From Oscillospiraceae bacterium (GTDB lineage: Bacteria; Bacillota; Clostridia; Oscillospirales; Acutalibacteraceae): a stretch of 64,000 nucleotides of DNA. The first letter of the stretch is position 1. Each line of letters opens with the position of its first letter. The position numbers were made by a program, and so were the translations under genes. Where the stretch lies: positions 434,001 through 498,000 of the forward strand of contig CAJTCS010000001.1 in NCBI GenBank assembly GCA_910574995.1. Direction: 5' to 3'. Below, piece by piece: positions 41,897-52,977 of the stretch. Under the pieces are notes generated by a model that saw only the letters and a list, made by a program, of their open reading frames with translations, was not told the origin of the DNA and searched no databases.

Positions 41897-42028
41897 GAGG
41901 GATTTTAGAAGGGCCAGCCCTTTTGCTGTGCTGCGCTTTCCCGCCTGGCGAGAAAGCGGCGCTATAGGGCCGTTAAAAAAGTACTGCTTTTCCGCTGGGG
42001 AAGGGATACTTCTTTGTACGGGCTGCCC

Positions 42029-42057
42029 TTGACAGGGAAGGGCATAATTGTTATAAT
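42029..42057 (+). promoter_or_regulatory. Consensus sigma-A promoter of the atp operon
   Basis: Perfect TTGACA, a 17-base spacer and perfect TATAAT. The leader of about 150 bases contains hairpins at roughly 42075-42102 (CTGTCCGGC arms) and 42167-42191. Confidence 0.92.
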
Positions 42058-42216
42058 TTTCACGATATACGGTGCTGTCCGGCGCGTCTTGGGCCGGACA
42101 GGGCGTTGCTAAAATTACATGTGGATATAGCGGCCGTTTCCTGGCTGTTATAATAATTCCTGCCGCCTTTGTACCCTGCGGGGCGGCAGATTCAAGGAAA
42201 AGAGAGGAAGTGCGCG

Positions 42217-43460
<1,244 letters not shown>

Positions 43461-43474
43461 GGCAGGTGGGAAGC

Positions 43475-43975
43475 GTGTCTAATATACCCTTGAATATCGA
43501 TTGGCAGCAGATTCTGCTGCACTGGATGAACCTGGCCATTTTGGTGGGTGGGCTATACTTTTTGCTGTTTAAGCCTGTGAAGCAGTTTATGGAGAAGCGG
43601 GAAGCCCACTATAAAGAGCTGGACCGGCAGGCCGCCCAGAAGCTGGAAGAGGCAGAGGCTGTAAAAACCCAGTACCAGCAGAAGCTGGACGGCATGGAGG
43701 AAGAGCTGCATGCCGCCCGGGCAAAGGCCCAGCAAGCGGTACAGCAGTCTACCGAGGAGCAGCTGAAAGAGGCCCGGAAGCAGGCCCGGCAGATCGTGGC
43801 TCAGGCCCAGGCCCAGGCCGAGCACAGCAAAGAGAAGGCCATCAAGGACTCCCACAGGGAACTGCGGCGGCTGGCCATGGAAGCGGCTGAAATGCTGGCC
43901 TTCCACCCAGAGGTGGACCCCTTCGAACAATTTTTGGATATGACAGAGGAGGGGGCAGAGCATGAGGGCCGATAG
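43475..43975 (+). CDS. atpF: F1Fo ATP synthase subunit b
   Basis: 166 residues: one membrane helix (about 18-36) and a long charged coiled coil rich in Ala, Gln and Glu that forms the peripheral stalk. The GTG start is eight bases after AGG; an in-frame GTG three codons earlier is possible. The last 14 bases overlap atpA. The C-terminal end, which normally contacts the delta subunit, must here meet the reduced delta-like segment of the alpha chain. Confidence 0.9.
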   Translation: MSNIPLNIDWQQILLHWMNLAILVGGLYFLLFKPVKQFMEKREAHYKELDRQAAQKLEEAEAVKTQYQQKLDGMEEELHAARAKAQQAVQQSTEEQLKEARKQARQIVAQAQAQAEHSKEKAIKDSHRELRRLAMEAAEMLAFHPEVDPFEQFLDMTEEGAEHEGR

Positions 43976-45722
43976 GGGACAGCTTACGGCGGCGCTGCGC
44001 AGCGCGAAAGAGCCCACCCCCCAGCAGCTGGAGCGTTTCGCCACTTTCCTCAGCGGGAAATACCAACGGGAAGTGCCCATCCAATGGGAGCATGACCCCG
44101 CCTTGCAAACCGGCTTCCGGCTGCAGGTAGGCTCTGACATATACGACTGGACCCCCCAGGGCCGCCTGCGGCAGTTCCAGGATTACCTGCGCCAGCTGCG
44201 GCCCGGCCAGGAAGACCTGATGCCGCTGATGCGCCAGGCCGTGGAGGAATGGGAGCTGGCCGTGGCGCCCGAGGAGATCGGCCAGGTGCTGACAGTGGAC
44301 AACGAGATTGCCACGGTGGGCGGGCTGGACCACGCCCAATATGGGGAGATATTGGTGTTCGATTCCGGCGTGAAGGGCATGGTGCAGGACCTGCGGGAGG
44401 ACGACCTAAGCGTTATCCTGTTTGGGGACAGCGAGGAGATCAAGGCGGGCAGCATGGTGCGCCGCACCATGAAGACCGCCGCCATGCGTGTGGGCGAAGG
44501 CTTTTTGGGCCGCGTGGTGGACGCCCTGGGCATCCCCATCGACGGCAAGGGGCATATCGAGGCGGAGACCCATTATCCCATCGAATCCCCGGCCCCGGGC
44601 ATTTTAGACCGCCAGCCGGTGAACACCCCCATGGAGACGGGCCTTTTGTCCATCGATTCCATGTTCCCCATCGGCCGGGGCCAGCGGGAACTGATTATTG
44701 GCGACCGGCAGACCGGCAAGACGGCCATCGCCCTGGATACCATCCTGAACCAGAAGGGCAAAGGCGTGGTATGTATCTATGTGGCCATCGGCCAGAAGAC
44801 CAGCTCTATTGCCCAGATGGTGGAGAACCTTTCCCGCCGGGGCGCCATGGAGTATACCACCGTGGTAAGCGCGCCCGCCGGGGCCTCGGCCGCTTTGCAA
44901 TATATCGCCCCCTATGCGGGGTGCGCTTTGGGCGAATATTTCATGCGCCAGGGCCGGGACGTGCTGATTGTATACGACGACCTGTCCAAGCACGCCATCG
45001 CCTACCGGGCGCTAAGCCTTTTGCTGGAGAGGTCCCCTGGCCGCGAGGCCTACCCTGGGGACGTGTTCTACCTGCATTCGCGCCTGTTGGAACGTGCCGC
45101 CCACCTGTCGGACGAACTGGGCGGGGGCAGCATGACGGCCCTTCCCATCGTGGAGACCCAGGCTGGGGACGTGTCCGCTTACATCCCCACCAACATCATC
45201 TCCATCACCGACGGGCAGATCTTCCTGGAAAGCGACCTGTTTTTTGCCGGCCAGCGGCCCGCCGTGAATGTGGGCCTGTCTGTGTCCCGCGTGGGCGGCG
45301 ACGCCCAGACCAAGGCCATGAAGTCCGCCGCCGGGGCCATCCGCCTAGAGCTGGCCCAATACCGGGAGATGGAGGTGTTTACCCAGTTCTCCAGCGACCT
45401 GGACGACGCTACCAAGCAGCAGCTGGCCTACGGCCAGGGCCTGATGCGCCTGCTGCGCCAGCCCCAGTACGCCCCCTTCTCCCAGCACCAGCAGGTGGTC
45501 ATCCTGGTGGCGGCCATGGCCCATGTGATGCAGGACGTCCCCTTAGAGCGGCTGGACGATTTCCGCGCCAGGCTGCTGGCTTATGTGGAAGAGGCCGCCC
45601 CGGACATCTGCCGCCGCGCCGACCAGACCGGGCAGCTGTTCCCTGACGACCGGGAAGAGATCATTGCCCTGGCAAAGGAATGCCTCCAGCAATTTACCCA
45701 GAACGGAAAGCGTGGTGGCTGA
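43962..45722 (+). CDS. atpA: F1Fo ATP synthase subunit alpha with N-terminal delta-like domain
   Basis: 586 residues, about 80 longer than normal alpha. Residues 1-80 match the C-terminal domain of subunit delta, with LERFATFLSGKY, then D-P-A-L-x-x-G-F-R-L-Q-V-G and Y-D-W-T-P-Q-G-R-L. From about residue 88 a normal alpha begins (EEIGQVLTVDNEIATVGGL), with Walker A GDRQTGKT at 247-254 and the VYDDLSKHA and S-V-S-R-V-G-G motifs. No separate atpH exists, and the delta N-terminal six-helix domain is missing altogether. There is no frameshift. GGAGGGGG precedes the ATG, which overlaps the end of atpF. Confidence 0.93.
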   Translation: MRADRGQLTAALRSAKEPTPQQLERFATFLSGKYQREVPIQWEHDPALQTGFRLQVGSDIYDWTPQGRLRQFQDYLRQLRPGQEDLMPLMRQAVEEWELAVAPEEIGQVLTVDNEIATVGGLDHAQYGEILVFDSGVKGMVQDLREDDLSVILFGDSEEIKAGSMVRRTMKTAAMRVGEGFLGRVVDALGIPIDGKGHIEAETHYPIESPAPGILDRQPVNTPMETGLLSIDSMFPIGRGQRELIIGDRQTGKTAIALDTILNQKGKGVVCIYVAIGQKTSSIAQMVENLSRRGAMEYTTVVSAPAGASAALQYIAPYAGCALGEYFMRQGRDVLIVYDDLSKHAIAYRALSLLLERSPGREAYPGDVFYLHSRLLERAAHLSDELGGGSMTALPIVETQAGDVSAYIPTNIISITDGQIFLESDLFFAGQRPAVNVGLSVSRVGGDAQTKAMKSAAGAIRLELAQYREMEVFTQFSSDLDDATKQQLAYGQGLMRLLRQPQYAPFSQHQQVVILVAAMAHVMQDVPLERLDDFRARLLAYVEEAAPDICRRADQTGQLFPDDREEIIALAKECLQQFTQNGKRGG

Positions 45723-45723
45723 C

Positions 45724-48031
<2,308 letters not shown>

Positions 48032-48032
<1 letters not shown>

Positions 48033-48451
48033 TGGAGGCGTTTCAGGTGCACATCCTGGCAGCTGACAAGACCTTTTATGAGGGCCCCTGCGAAAGCCTG
48101 ACCATCTCCACCTCGGACGGGGACCAGTGCATTTGGGCCCACCACAGCAGCATGATTGCCGCCGTGCTGCCGGGTACCCTGCGGTTCCGGGTGCCGGGAG
48201 AAGCCACCCAAGTGGCGGCGGTGTCTCCAGGCATGATGAAGGTAGAGGACAACGAGGTGTTGGTTTTGGTGGACTCTGCCGAGCGGCCAGAGGAGATCGA
48301 CGCGGCCCGGGCCCGGCGGGAAGCCGACGAAGCCATGGAGGCGATTTTGCAGAAGAAAAGCCGGCAAGAATACCAGGTAGCCCAGGCCACCCTGGCCCGG
48401 GCCCTGAACCGCCTGCGGGTCAAGTCCTCCACCGGCCATTTGGAACATTGA
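48032..48451 (+). CDS. atpC: F1Fo ATP synthase subunit epsilon
   Basis: 139 residues: an N-terminal beta-sandwich (VHILAADKTFYEGPCESL opening it, with a GxMKVEDNEVLVLVD strand) and a C-terminal two-helix hairpin that can inhibit ATP hydrolysis. The ATG shares its A with the atpD stop (TAATG). It is the last gene of the operon and is followed by a strong terminator. Confidence 0.92.
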
Positions 48452-48490
48452 AACAGCGGCCAAAGCATGCACGGCTGTACGGCGCAAAAG

Positions 48491-48530
48491 AAGGCCCCTT
48501 GGGAATGCCTATTCCTAAAGGGGCTTTTTT
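48491..48530 (+). terminator. Rho-independent terminator of the atp operon
   Basis: GGCCCCTT-GGGAAT stem with its complement, a 4-base loop, then six T residues. Confidence 0.92.
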
Positions 48531-48570
48531 ATATAGGGAGGATGATGCCTGCCCTTGGGCCAGAACTGTC

Positions 48571-48600
48571 TTGCAAAAAGCGCCCTGCCCGTGGTATAAT
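48571..48600 (+). promoter_or_regulatory. Predicted promoter of the DUF4364-dockerin pair
   Basis: TTGCAA, an 18-base spacer ending TGG (extended -10), and a perfect TATAAT. Confidence 0.75.
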
Positions 48601-48665
48601 GCCAGAAAGAAGGAGCGTCCCGGCTGGGGCGTAGAGAAGGCCTGTCTGAATGGGAGGGGAACGGG

Positions 48666-49250
48666 ATGGAGCATGATGCCTTTACCGGCGGGGTAGGACC
48701 TGGCGGGCTATGGAATCAGAACGATATACGCATTTTGGTGTGTTACCTTTTAAGCAGCGTAGGCGCGCCCCTTGCTCAGGGGGATATGGCCCGCATCCTG
48801 CAGCAGAAGGGCTTGGCCAATTATTTCGAGGTGGGGGACGCCCTGGCGGCCCTGGCCCGTCTGGGGCACATCCGCCTGGAGGAAGGGGGGGCGTGCATCC
48901 TGGAGGACACCGGGAGGGAGATTGCCGGCACATTGGCGGATACGCTTCCCCTTTCCGTGCGGGACAAGGCGGTGGAGGCGGCCCTGGCGCTTTTGGCGGA
49001 CGCCAAGGCCCAACGGGAAAACCGGGTTGACATAGAGGACACGGGGAACGGCTGCCGGGTTACCTGCCACATTTCCGGGGGGGAGTTGGACCTGATGGCC
49101 ATTTCCCTTTATGTGCCTGACCGCGCCCAGGCCGAGCTGGTGCGTACGAACTTCCACAAGGACCCGGAAGGGGCCTATAGGCTCCTTCTGTCCTTCCTGA
49201 CCGGCGACATGGCCTATGCCAAGGAACTGTTTGAGGGGAAGAGGCTGTGA
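48666..49250 (+). CDS. DUF4364 family protein
   Basis: 194 residues. An N-terminal winged-helix-like region (QNDIRILVCYLLSSVGAPLA and ALAALARLGHIRL) is followed by a domain ending LLLSFLTGDMAYAKELF. This is the DUF4364 pattern, common in Clostridia and distantly like PadR regulators; the function is unknown. GGAGG lies before the ATG. Its stop overlaps the GTG of the dockerin gene. Confidence 0.75.
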   Translation: MEHDAFTGGVGPGGLWNQNDIRILVCYLLSSVGAPLAQGDMARILQQKGLANYFEVGDALAALARLGHIRLEEGGACILEDTGREIAGTLADTLPLSVRDKAVEAALALLADAKAQRENRVDIEDTGNGCRVTCHISGGELDLMAISLYVPDRAQAELVRTNFHKDPEGAYRLLLSFLTGDMAYAKELFEGKRL

Positions 49251-50593
49251 AGCGGCGGATCCGGTTGGCGGGGGCTGTGGGCGTATGGGTGGCGGCATGC
49301 CTGCTGGCCGGCGTGTTGTGGGCCGCCGGGCAAGAGCGGCCGCTGCCCGGGACGCAGTTGATCCCGGGGCCTTTTGGGGATGGCCAGGTGATGTTGTTTG
49401 CAGAGGGGGCCGCTGGGCCGGTGGTGGCGGTCAGCCGGGCGGAAGGCAGCTTTTTGGCCTGCCTGGAGACGGCCTCCCAGACGGTGGAAAGCCTGGAGTT
49501 GCCCGGCCCGCTGCTGGGGACGGCCTATGGGCCGTCGGGCTTTTTTGCGCTGCAAGAAAAGGATTCCCTTTTGCAGGTTTCGGCCTTCTCCCCTGGCCTA
49601 GAGGAGGCCGGGAGCAATATCGTCTTCCTGCCCGCGGACAGCCTGGCCATGGCACAGTGCTCGCCCCTGGGGACGGTATATTGTGTGGCTTTCGATGCGC
49701 CCAGCCTTTTGCAGTGCTTTGCCTGGGATGGGCAAGAGGGGGGACGGGATTTCGGCCAGCCTATCGAGGGGCTGTGGTTTACCCCTGGCGGCCAGCTGTG
49801 GGTGCGGGCCGGGGGCCAGGCATACGTGGGGGAGGGGGAGGACCTGCAATGTTTGGAACCGGTAGACTGCCCTTCCCCGCCCATCGGCGTGGTGGGAGAG
49901 GGCGTTTTCTGCTGTGAGGCCGGTTCCCTGTGGCAGCTTCACGATGGCGGGGCGCGGCTTTTGATGCAGGGCGGCTTTGCGCCCAACTTGTGCTGGGCCG
50001 GGCCCCAGGGGGTGCTGTGGGCCCAGGAGGCCACCCGTGTGGCCAGATTGGGTTTGGACGGTTCTGCCGGGGGCAGCTGCCAGGTGGCGGGAGAACTGCT
50101 GGCGTTGACAGAAGCCAGTGCGCTGTACATAGGGGAAAACGGCCTATACTGCGCTGTGCACAGCTTGTTTTCCCAAGAGCCGCCCGTATCCTCCCAGCCT
50201 GGTGAGTCCCAGCCAGAGGGGCCCCTGCCCAGCTGGATACCGGTTTATCAGGAGGGGTATATGGTCGTGCCCCCAGGGGCTTTGGCCGAAGAACTGCGCC
50301 GCCTGCTATATCCCCAAGAATTGGATATCTTTACAGTGGAAGGGGAGCCGGTCCAGTCCGGGCCCCTGGCAACAGGGATGCGGGCCGGTGAGTGGCAAGT
50401 CGTGGCCCTGGGGGATTGCGACGGCGATGGGCGTACCACCCGGCGGGATGTGGAGATGGCCCAGGCCATGCTGCTGGAGGGGAGCCCAGAGGAGCTCCCG
50501 CTTTTGGCCTCCGATATGGATGGGGATGGTTCCCTTACTACCGCGGACCTGGTGCGCATGGCCGCCTGCGTGGGATATAGTAAACGCACTTGA
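49247..50593 (+). CDS. Secreted or anchored protein with predicted beta-propeller and C-terminal type I dockerin
   Basis: 448 residues. An N-terminal hydrophobic segment (about 6-27) is followed by a Gly-rich region of short beta units resembling a propeller (about 40-300) and a Pro/Ser linker. At the C-terminus two calcium-binding dockerin repeats read GDCDGDGRTTRRDVEMAQ and SDMDGDGSLTTADLVRMA. Dockerins bind cohesins; no cohesin gene is in the window. No glycosidase motif is visible. The final five codons come from the MITE-like element that begins at 50576. GTG start, coupled to DUF4364. Confidence 0.75.
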   Translation: MKRRIRLAGAVGVWVAACLLAGVLWAAGQERPLPGTQLIPGPFGDGQVMLFAEGAAGPVVAVSRAEGSFLACLETASQTVESLELPGPLLGTAYGPSGFFALQEKDSLLQVSAFSPGLEEAGSNIVFLPADSLAMAQCSPLGTVYCVAFDAPSLLQCFAWDGQEGGRDFGQPIEGLWFTPGGQLWVRAGGQAYVGEGEDLQCLEPVDCPSPPIGVVGEGVFCCEAGSLWQLHDGGARLLMQGGFAPNLCWAGPQGVLWAQEATRVARLGLDGSAGGSCQVAGELLALTEASALYIGENGLYCAVHSLFSQEPPVSSQPGESQPEGPLPSWIPVYQEGYMVVPPGALAEELRRLLYPQELDIFTVEGEPVQSGPLATGMRAGEWQVVALGDCDGDGRTTRRDVEMAQAMLLEGSPEELPLLASDMDGDGSLTTADLVRMAACVGYSKRT

Positions 50594-50681
50594 AAATCGG
50601 TACATCCGATTTTCAAGTTGAGCGGCTAAGCCCTCTGGTTCAAAAGAGGTATTCTACCTTTTTTGAACCGCGTTAACTATA
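50576..50681. repeat. MITE-like element, copy 2 (full length)
   Basis: Terminal inverted repeats TATAGTAAACGC (50576-50587) and GCGTTAACTATA (50670-50681) match at 11 of 12. Inside are a perfect 13-bp hairpin (50588-50618), a short GC stem, and a 15-bp hairpin (50637-50669, one G-U pair). The 106-bp unit supplies the last codons of the dockerin gene. Confidence 0.8.
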
Positions 50682-50811
50682 AGCCTTTGCCGGGAAAGCG
50701 GAGCGCCTGGCCTTGGATAGAAAGCTTTTTTCCGCGGCTGGCCTTATGTATCCTTGCCAGGGGGACGATAGTAAGAATAGATACGCTTTGGAAAAGGAGG
50801 GTGTGTTTTAT

Positions 50812-51318
50812 ATGGAAATGCGTGTAACAGGGAAGCGCCTGGGCGGGGCATCGGTTCGCACAGCCGTGAAACAGGAAGCGCCCGCTGGGAAGCCCGCTTC
50901 CGGCGGCAAGGCCCAGCAGGATCGACTGGAACTCTCCCGGCAAGCGGCCCGCTATCTGGCAGAGCAGGTCAGCCGCATGGCAGAGCAGATTGCCCAAATC
51001 GGCAGGCCGGACGAGGAAGGGCAGCAGTCTGGGGGAAGTTCTATGTGGGATTCCTTCCAGGAGGAACTGGATGTGATGGACAAGTGCAACCGCATTTCCT
51101 CCAGTATTTCCTCTGGGGACCGGGTGCCGCCAGAAGACCTGCGTTACCTGAAGAAGCATGATATCCATGCCTACCTGTTGGCCTTGGCCACCCGAAAGCC
51201 TAAGGAGGACCCCAAAGATAAGGAAAGCGTCCTTTCAGAGGAGGACCTGGCCCAGGAGGAAGAGGCTTCCAGCGTAAGGGCGGCCCCGGTTTCCATGGAT
51301 AGCGGGAGCGTAGAATGA
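50812..51318 (+). CDS. Hypothetical soluble protein
   Basis: 168 residues, hydrophilic, with no signal peptide. The first 35 residues are rich in Gly, Ala and Lys. A helical stretch follows (RLELSRQAARYLAEQVSRMA, then EQI), then a compact segment FQEELDVMDKCNRISSSISS with DLRYLKKHDIHAYLLAL, and an acidic tail. I do not recognise a family. AAGGAGG lies 11 bases upstream of the ATG. Confidence 0.6.
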   Translation: MEMRVTGKRLGGASVRTAVKQEAPAGKPASGGKAQQDRLELSRQAARYLAEQVSRMAEQIAQIGRPDEEGQQSGGSSMWDSFQEELDVMDKCNRISSSISSGDRVPPEDLRYLKKHDIHAYLLALATRKPKEDPKDKESVLSEEDLAQEEEASSVRAAPVSMDSGSVE

Positions 51319-51347
51319 GCATACGCAGATAGCGGCTCTCAGCTGGG

Positions 51348-51387
51348 TGTAAGAAGGGCGCAGCCATATGGCTGCGCCCTTCTTACA
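51348..51387. terminator. 18-bp bidirectional hairpin between convergent genes
   Basis: Perfect 18-base arms (TGTAAGAAGGGCGCAGCC and its complement) with an ATAT loop. It separates the hypothetical gene from the convergent GNAT gene. Confidence 0.8.
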
Positions 51388-51403
51388 GTATATGCCATCT
51401 TGC

Positions 51404-51904
51404 CTATAATTCTTTCCGGTAATAGAGAACCAACGCCCCGTCCTCCTCCTCCGCCATGACGAACCGGCCATATCCCCAGTGGAGGTAGATACCCAGGTTC
51501 CGGGTCTCCCAGGCATCCACACCGATGGTCAGCGCCTGATAGCCCCGGGCCTTTGCCCAATTCTCCATGGCCCGCATCAGCCGGGAGATATGCCCCTGCC
51601 CCTCGTACGCTTTTTCAATGCGCAGGGCGTTCACGTTGGCTACAGTGGAGCCGTCCGCCAGCGCGGTACGCCCCTCTATGGCGCCGCATCCCGGCGAAAA
51701 AAGCAAGGTTCCTTCGCCCACCGGCTCGCCGCCCAATACCACCGCGAAAGTAACGGCCATACCCTTTCGGTTGTAGCCGATATACGCGTCCCGCCAGCGC
51801 ACCCAACGGCTATCCCCTGGGTTGCGGGCGATATTCTTCTCCCACAGCCGTTCCAACTCTTGTGGGGACGCGATGCGGTATTCGTTTTCTTTCTTCGTTT
51901 GCAT
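51404..51904 (-). CDS. GNAT N-acetyltransferase
   Basis: 166 residues. The acetyl-CoA loop is in YEGQGHISRLMRAMENWAKA (about 99-118), followed by the typical V-D-A-W-E-T-R-N-L-G-I-Y-L-H-W-G-Y C-terminal motif. Substrate unknown. It lies 13 bases after a second GNAT gene of different sequence on the same strand; the two are likely co-transcribed. Confidence 0.82.
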   Translation of the reverse strand: MQTKKENEYRIASPQELERLWEKNIARNPGDSRWVRWRDAYIGYNRKGMAVTFAVVLGGEPVGEGTLLFSPGCGAIEGRTALADGSTVANVNALRIEKAYEGQGHISRLMRAMENWAKARGYQALTIGVDAWETRNLGIYLHWGYGRFVMAEEEDGALVLYYRKEL

Positions 51905-51917
51905 GTGGCGCTCCTTG

Positions 51918-52439
51918 TTAAGTTATACCCGGCCCGGCTTTTTGGCTTGGGGCATTGGGGATACTGGGGCTTTCTTTTACCATGATAAAAAATGGGATTT
52001 TGAACCAGCTGTTTGTAACCGTGCCCACCACGGCAAAGCCACACTTTTGGTAGGCCCTGATGGCGCGCTGGTTGAATGCCGCCACAGAAAGCCGGAAACG
52101 GCTGGCCTGGAAAACCTCCCGGCCGAAGGCCAGGCCTGCCTGTATATACCCCGTGCCATGGCCTTGGCCGCATAGGTCTGGACGCAGGCGCAGGCCTATG
52201 TCCAAAAAGCCTGGCTGATAAGGGTTTTCCTCCACTGTGGGGATCTGCCCATCCGCGCCGAAAGAAAAGGTGCCCGCCGGCCGGCCCTGGGCGTCGAAAC
52301 AGACAAAGGCGTTTGGCGCCGCCAGTCTGGCGGGGTCATATCCTGGGGGGCAGTTGTAAAAATCATAGGGCGGCGGGTAACGCCACTGGAGGATGTCTGC
52401 GGCGGCTTCCTCGGTCATGGGGGTAAAACTCCAGTCCAT
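51918..52439 (-). CDS. GNAT N-acetyltransferase
   Basis: 173 residues. The N-terminus WSFTPMTEEAAADILQWRYPPPYDFYN is typical of a GNAT subgroup of RimJ/RimL-like enzymes (shown only as a pattern: W-R-Y-x-x-P-Y-x-F-Y). The coenzyme-binding region is LRPDLCGQGHGTGYIQAGL, and NQRAIRAYQKCGF follows. Substrate unknown. It is the first of two tandem GNAT genes. Confidence 0.82.
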   Translation of the reverse strand: MDWSFTPMTEEAAADILQWRYPPPYDFYNCPPGYDPARLAAPNAFVCFDAQGRPAGTFSFGADGQIPTVEENPYQPGFLDIGLRLRPDLCGQGHGTGYIQAGLAFGREVFQASRFRLSVAAFNQRAIRAYQKCGFAVVGTVTNSWFKIPFFIMVKESPSIPNAPSQKAGPGIT

Positions 52440-52458
52440 AGGGCCTCCTTTGGTCTTG

Positions 52459-52875
52459 TTACGGGGTTACCAGGGTTACATCACCGTGGATGACAGTGGG
52501 TGAAAAGGCGCTAATCTCATCATAGAGCAGCCCCTGGGGGATATCGTTCCAAAGATAAATTTTCTTGCCTGCCATAAAGGCTTCGTATAGTTCTAAGAAG
52601 GTGGAGCCGCCAATATAGTTTGGCTGGCCGTCCTTGTCAAAGTTCAAGGTCAGCACCGCGTCCATAACGAGGATGCGCTCCCGGCTGCGGTGGAACAGCT
52701 GGCTTTTCATGCGGCTGTGTTCCTCCGGGCCCTGGGCGTACCATTGGCTTTCCGCCTCGGGCCTGTCGTGGGTAAAGGGGATATAGACCTCCCAGCCCCT
52801 CCCCTCCAATTCCTTCTGGATGGGGCCAAGCCGGGGATAGGACGCCTTGCTGCAAACCAAAAATATTTTTTTCAT
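52459..52875 (-). CDS. Nucleoside 2-deoxyribosyltransferase-like protein
   Basis: 138 residues with an opening strand IFLVCSKASYP and a C-terminal core G-G-S-T-F-L-E-L-Y-E-A-F-M-A-G-K-K-I-Y-L. The Glu in this helix and the Rossmann-like order recall nucleoside deoxyribosyltransferase and related SLOG proteins that bind nucleotides. A middle segment with R-M-K-S-Q-L-F is helical. Activity is not proven by sequence. It lies between the GNAT pair and the tsf gene on the same strand. Confidence 0.5.
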   Translation of the reverse strand: MKKIFLVCSKASYPRLGPIQKELEGRGWEVYIPFTHDRPEAESQWYAQGPEEHSRMKSQLFHRSRERILVMDAVLTLNFDKDGQPNYIGGSTFLELYEAFMAGKKIYLWNDIPQGLLYDEISAFSPTVIHGDVTLVTP

Positions 52876-52893
52876 CGTATCACTCCTGGGTAC

Positions 52894-52927
52894 AAAAGCG
52901 GCGCGGCCCTAAAAGCCGCGCCGTTTT
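52894..52927 (-). terminator. Rho-independent terminator of tsf
   Basis: On the minus strand CGGCGCGGC pairs with GCCGCGCCG around a 7-base loop, followed by CTTTTGT. Confidence 0.85.
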
Positions 52928-52977
52928 ATAAACGTATTGCAGAAACACGTCCGCAACGCAGGCGCAGCGTTCTGCTG

